Below are positions 7,287-10,937 of a stretch of DNA of 10,937 nt, piece after piece; the first letter of the stretch is position 1, and each line of letters starts with the position of its first letter. The notes under the pieces were generated by a model. That model worked only from the letters and a program-made list of their open reading frames with translations, made no database searches and had not been told where the DNA came from. The stretch covers positions 1 to 10,937 of the forward strand of contig RCSS01000152.1 of assembly GCA_004000155.1 (NCBI GenBank), in the 5' to 3' direction. This DNA is from Tubulinosema ratisbonensis. Its lineage: Eukaryota; Microsporidia; Tubulinosematidae. The position numbers and the translations under genes are program-made.

Positions 7287-7985
7287 TTTAGATATAAAAT
7301 GAAATTGTATAAATTTAGTAATTGGTTAAATATAAAATATTTATTTTAGGTTAATAAAAAAATGTAAGATTATTTTTATATTAAAGAAATAGAAAAAAGA
7401 AAAATTTTTTAAAAAATTAAACTTAAAAAGCTACGTATTCTTTTAAGAGGATAATAAAATTTACGAAAATTAGAAGAAAACATGAGATAATAAGATTTTC
7501 GCGAGTTTGTTGTAATATTTTCAAACATATTGCTTTAAAATTTTGGTTTTCTAATTTTCTCAAAAATACTTAGTTTTCCCAATAAAGTGAAGAAAAAATT
7601 TTAAAATGATAAAATTTCCTTGAAACAAATAATTATTCTAAACATCTCACATTTTAAAATATTACTTTTTTGGATGAAATAAAAAACAATTGTATTTTTA
7701 TTAGATTTTTTATAAAATGAATATTTAATAAAGAAACAAATAATAATGTTGGCAATTGCCATTTAAAAAACATGAAATTATTTTTGTTACTACATTATGT
7801 CTAAATTAATGATTAATATTACTTTTTCAAATGGGTTAAGTTGAAGAAATAAGGTTTCTAAAATTTTCATCCCAGGTGAATAAAAAAAGGCGATTAATAA
7901 ATAATGGCCAAAATTTTTATTTTTCAAAACTTAAGATAGTTTATATTTTTAACACACAATAAATATAAAAATTGTATTATTTCTA

Positions 7986-8565
7986 AAAAAAATAAATTTT
8001 GAATTGTTTAATAATATTTTTGACATAAACATCCACTAATTTTTCTTTGAAGAATCTATTTTTGTGAAAGAAGATAAATATTAACTTATTTTATTTCCTT
8101 TTGTTATCTAATAATATTATTGCTGCATAAGAATGGGAAATGCACACGAAGATCTATATCTATACCTCTATACATAATATATAATACTCATTTAATAATA
8201 AACATAAGGTATAATCCATTTTTACATAACTAAGTATAGCTCAAGATACCAAAGTTCCCTCCGCTAACTAAATCCATCCCATATACTCTATTGACTGCTT
8301 AAGTTCACCTTAACTTTTAGGCTTGATTACTGAAAATATTATTATATAATACTTTATAATGTATTCCAAGTTCTTTAATAATATTTGTGTATATTTTACT
8401 AAATAAAAAAATCTCTTGATTCGTTTATTACCAAATGAAATAAGTTAAAATATCTTCAATCTTATCAATATAAATGATATTATATGTTTGAAATTACAAC
8501 TTATAAGTAAAGTGATAAAGAACGTCAAAAATCAGTTGAGATTCTATAAGTTTAATAAACAAATC
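7986..8565 (-). pseudogene. Possible decayed coding sequence, family unknown
   Basis: Reading the minus strand from 8565 to 8431 gives about 45 codons with one internal TAA, including LIESQLIFDVLYHFTYKL. From 8444 to 7986 another frame carries on for about 153 codons with six internal stops, including KRIKRFFYLVKYTQILLKNL, GELKQSIEYMGWI and SHSYAAIILLDNKRK. One frameshift near 8430-8444 would join the two. By a rough hand estimate, random DNA of this composition would give about twice as many stops. I chose the frames after looking, so the depletion is overstated. The peptides match no family I know. The strand matches both neighbouring membrane-protein genes, so a dead relative is possible, as is transposon debris. 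Confidence 0.25.
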
Positions 8566-8991
8566 TCACTAGATAATTATATATTTTTTAATGATTATAT
8601 TATGATATTTCTTGATTCATTTAATTAGTAGTGATTTTCGATTTTCTATTTTTTAAAAAAATTTTCTTATCTTATACTTTATTGCCACTATCATATGTTA
8701 CAATTCTTTAATCAAGAAAATCTAAGATTATTTTTATTCTCTACACAATGATTTCAGTAAAGAGAACATTTGTATCAAAATTTAATGGCTTGAATTATTT
8801 TTGTTTAAAATCTTAACATAAAAAAATAATTATTTACAAGTTTTGTATATTTCTATTCTTCTGCTGTATCAGTAAATAACTTTTTATCTTTTTAACTTTG
8901 TATATTTATAAAGTCAGTTTTTACAAACATTATTGTATAATTCTTTTTTTAAGTCAATTTACATTTTTTGAGATCGTTTGTTTTGTTAAAT

Positions 8992-9165
8992 TCACAATCC
9001 CAGTTCTAGCCATCCAAGGTTAGTGCTCCTATGTTGAAATTTAGCTTTGTATATATTTATTTGAAAAATAATGGCTTGTTTTTGAAAAAAGGTGTAATGA
9101 AATAGTTTACAAATATAAAAAAAATATTACCCCAAACAAGATAAACATAAGAACAGAGAAAGCAT
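8992..9165 (-). pseudogene. Possible short decayed reading frame with signal-peptide-like start
   Basis: From an ATG at 9163-9165 the minus strand encodes MLSLFLCLSCLG, then a TAA (9127-9129), then 44 further sense codons in the same frame to a TGA (8992-8994). The first 12 residues resemble the hydrophobic core of a signal peptide. The 44-codon open run is unusual but not impossible by chance in this DNA. No family is recognised. It could be a broken small secreted-protein gene, or nothing. Confidence 0.15.
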
Positions 9166-9889
9166 AAAAAAGCTGTATCAAAATATTCAGTTAAAATTAC
9201 TACATCAAAAGATCTATAGTCCAAAAAACTTTAGGTAATAAAATTCTATTTATGTAAAAAAAATAGTATTTGCAGAAAAAGAATTATTTTTTAAAAAAAT
9301 GCTATTTGTCCTTAAAAAATTTACTTACCAGAAAGGCTATTAAAAGAAGCTAAAATATTTAATTATAAAATTTTTAAAAATTGACAACTTTAATGAATTG
9401 TATTAAAAATTAGAATTTACTAAATTTGTGATTATTTTTCTTGTCTGTATATAAGAATCATATAAAATAAATTCCTTAGTAATTGTTTTGTATTTAATAA
9501 AGATTACTTTAACTCTCGGCTAAACTGTAAAAATATACAAATTTTTGTTAATTACATTATAAATGATCGATCCTTAATAGATTGTGTTTGTTAGTAAAAA
9601 TACCTAATAAAGTTTAGTTTGTATAGTTTATTAAAGAATATATAATTCTCATTTAATTCATTCTACTTCACTTTTTTTCTTTTGAGGTAAAAACAAATTA
9701 GTTTATAATCAAATTAGGATTATCATTTTATTTAATAAAATAAATAAAATTAAGGTCATGGCAATTAAATTAGAAAAAATCAAAAATAAATTCTTAATCA
9801 AATTTTAGTTAATTCAATTAAAAACATTCATTACTTGTTTTCGAAACATAATATCAAATTAAAAAAAATATATTTTAAATAAAATTTAC

Positions 9890-10729
9890 TTAAGAAAAAT
9901 TGTAAAACAATCCATTTTGCTGATTAAAATTAGAAATTCTTGGCTCTACGAAACTTAAAAAAGATTCAACTATCAGCCTATACGTAACCAAAAAAGTAAA
10001 AATCAACCTAATCGATTGAAATATTCTTTGTGTACGTACTTTTTTAATCTCATTTTCAGTTAAACTTTTTAATTCTTTTTCTTCAACTTGGCAATAAAAC
10101 AAAACAATTTCCCAAATCAAACCTAAAAAAGAAGCGAAAATACCAATTAACTTTACAAAATTTAGATCGCTTAATATTATTGAGAAGAATAGCAGTGTCC
10201 CAAGAATAATAAATAGTTTTGAAGAACTCTCTCTAATACTTTTATAATTTAAATATAAATAATACCAATAAATTGATCCTAAAAAGGTTATAAATAAAAT
10301 AGGTAAATGAACAAACAAGTTAAAAAAATTATTCTGAGAAATAAACTGATTGAAAATCTCTGAATCTTTGTAAACCAAAAATAAAACAAAATTTTTTACA
10401 AAAATAAAATGGTTTACCAACAAAATGCCATTAAAAAACTTTTCTGATTGCAATAATAATCTAACAATAAACCATTTTTTATACTCTGACAAAAAATTTA
10501 TATTTCTAACCAAGATGTCGACCGAGAAAAAAAGAATGGTTAATGAGAATATTAAGAATGGATGAGAATATCCTAATAATTCACATAAGTTCATTCCTAA
10601 AAAAGAATGAAGTATAATAAAGTAAACCAAAATCAACGCCATAACAGAATAAGTCATTATTTTATTTGTGTTTTTTGTTCTCTGTTCAGTTAGCTCTTTT
10701 GGTGTATTGATACCTGGACTGTCTGACAT
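9890..10729 (-). CDS. Polytopic membrane protein, family not recognised (paralog candidate)
   Basis: This 279-residue protein has about seven candidate membrane segments near residues 25-47, 57-80, 99-120, 137-162, 170-188, 193-213 and 238-260. The N-terminal tail is polar, and a charged loop lies at about 215-236. I cannot assign a function. Anchors shared in order with the protein at 6244-7020 are HP (56-57), SEIF (123-126), NNF (133-135), YR in the last segment (250-251) and a final FS. The gap between HP and SxIF is 37 residues shorter here, and the tail after YR is 18 longer. The start is the first ATG, directly after an in-frame TAG (10730-10732). CCCC lies 8 bases further upstream. No AATAAA is visible in the first 50 bases after the TAA stop. 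Confidence 0.75.
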   Translation of the reverse strand: MSDSPGINTPKELTEQRTKNTNKIMTYSVMALILVYFIILHSFLGMNLCELLGYSHPFLIFSLTILFFSVDILVRNINFLSEYKKWFIVRLLLQSEKFFNGILLVNHFIFVKNFVLFLVYKDSEIFNQFISQNNFFNLFVHLPILFITFLGSIYWYYLYLNYKSIRESSSKLFIILGTLLFFSIILSDLNFVKLIGIFASFLGLIWEIVLFYCQVEEKELKSLTENEIKKVRTQRIFQSIRLIFTFLVTYRLIVESFLSFVEPRISNFNQQNGLFYNFS

Positions 10730-10737
10730 CTAAATTA

Positions 10738-10741
10738 GGGG
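10738..10741 (-). promoter_or_regulatory. CCCC element 8 bases before the membrane-protein start
   Basis: The minus strand has CCCC, then eight bases, then the ATG at 10729. The spacing fits the CCC-like start-proximal signal described for microsporidian genes. Together with the CCC at GID4 it is one of two clear examples in the window. Confidence 0.45.
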
Positions 10742-10937
10742 TTACGAATTTTAATTAATTATTATTAGTTTAAAATTCCTTTATAAAATTTTACCATCAC
10801 ATTAAAAAATTATTTATTAAAGCAATTTAACTTATTTTTCTTAAATAAACAAACCAAAAATAACTAATTTTTTCTTAAACTATTTAATTAGCAAAATAGA
10901 AAATTTATTTTTTTAATAAAACATTAAAAAAAGGAAA

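Larger units (their letters stand above)
7021..9889. other. 2.87-kb gene-poor stretch
   Basis: No intact coding region, tRNA or recognisable structural RNA is visible. This contrasts with the compact first 6 kb. The stretch holds a (TTAA)4 tract at 7271-7286, a mildly GC-richer core around 8130-8330 and 8995-9035, and two minus-strand segments that look like decayed reading frames (listed separately). I found no terminal inverted repeats or target-site duplications that would mark an intact mobile element. It may be a graveyard of lost genes or transposon debris between two related membrane-protein genes. Confidence 0.6.

Noticed and set aside
8275..8325. Hairpin around AAGTT...AACTT near 8300
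   Set aside because: Only five pairs match cleanly and extension requires bulges. This is expected by chance.
8954..9013. Minus-strand peptide with helix-turn-helix-like wording (TKQTISKNV), as in transposases
   Set aside because: It is only 19 codons from its ATG to a TGA, with no catalytic domain nearby. It is too short to support a transposase call.
9151..9185. ACAGAGA-like motif suggesting U6 snRNA
   Set aside because: The spacing to the following AGC is wrong, and the rest of the U6 core and its internal stem-loop are missing.
7021..9889. Intact transposon or retroelement in the gene-poor stretch
   Set aside because: No terminal repeats, target-site duplications, reverse transcriptase or DDE motifs were found by eye. 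At most there is decayed debris.
1..10937. CRISPR array, bacterial operon or prophage
   Set aside because: No spaced repeats or ribosome binding sites are present. The SNARE, TBC, USP and GID4 genes and the Pol III-type tRNA gene are eukaryotic.

Overview
The window looks like part of a microsporidian nuclear genome. Evidence seen directly: extremely AT-rich DNA, intronless genes, short intergenic gaps in the first 6 kb, proteins trimmed well below the usual length of their families, AATAAA signals at or just after stop codons, and CCC runs just before two start codons. Retained families are typical eukaryotic housekeeping ones. The species cannot be named from sequence alone. Scattered N bases (1275, 1278, 1280, 2929, 3839, 4111) point to a draft assembly.

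Layout. 1-408: AT-rich flank, no gene. 409-4053, minus strand, transcribed in the order GID4 -> tRNA-Pro(UGG) -> USP7/Ubp15-type deubiquitinase: a ubiquitin-themed block with a Pol III gene in the gap. 4054-4419: shared divergent promoter region. 4420-5442, plus strand: a TBC1D13-like Rab GAP, facing a minus-strand Ykt6 SNARE (5463-5957) tail to tail, with 20 bases between the stop codons. 6244-7020 and 9890-10729, both minus: two polytopic membrane proteins of unrecognised family that appear to be distant paralogs. Between them lies 2.87 kb without an intact gene. Part of it (about 7986-8565, minus) reads like a decayed coding sequence.

How the genes relate. GID4 is the substrate receptor of the GID/CTLH ubiquitin ligase, and all three residues known to hold the Pro/N-degron in human GID4 are conserved here. 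The neighbouring enzyme removes ubiquitin. TBC1D13-like GAP and Ykt6 both act in vesicle traffic. That neighbours share themes is an observation; co-regulation is only inferred. The best candidates for something new are the reduced GID4 with an intact pocket, the altered prenylation tail of Ykt6, and the orphan membrane-protein pair around the gene-poor stretch.
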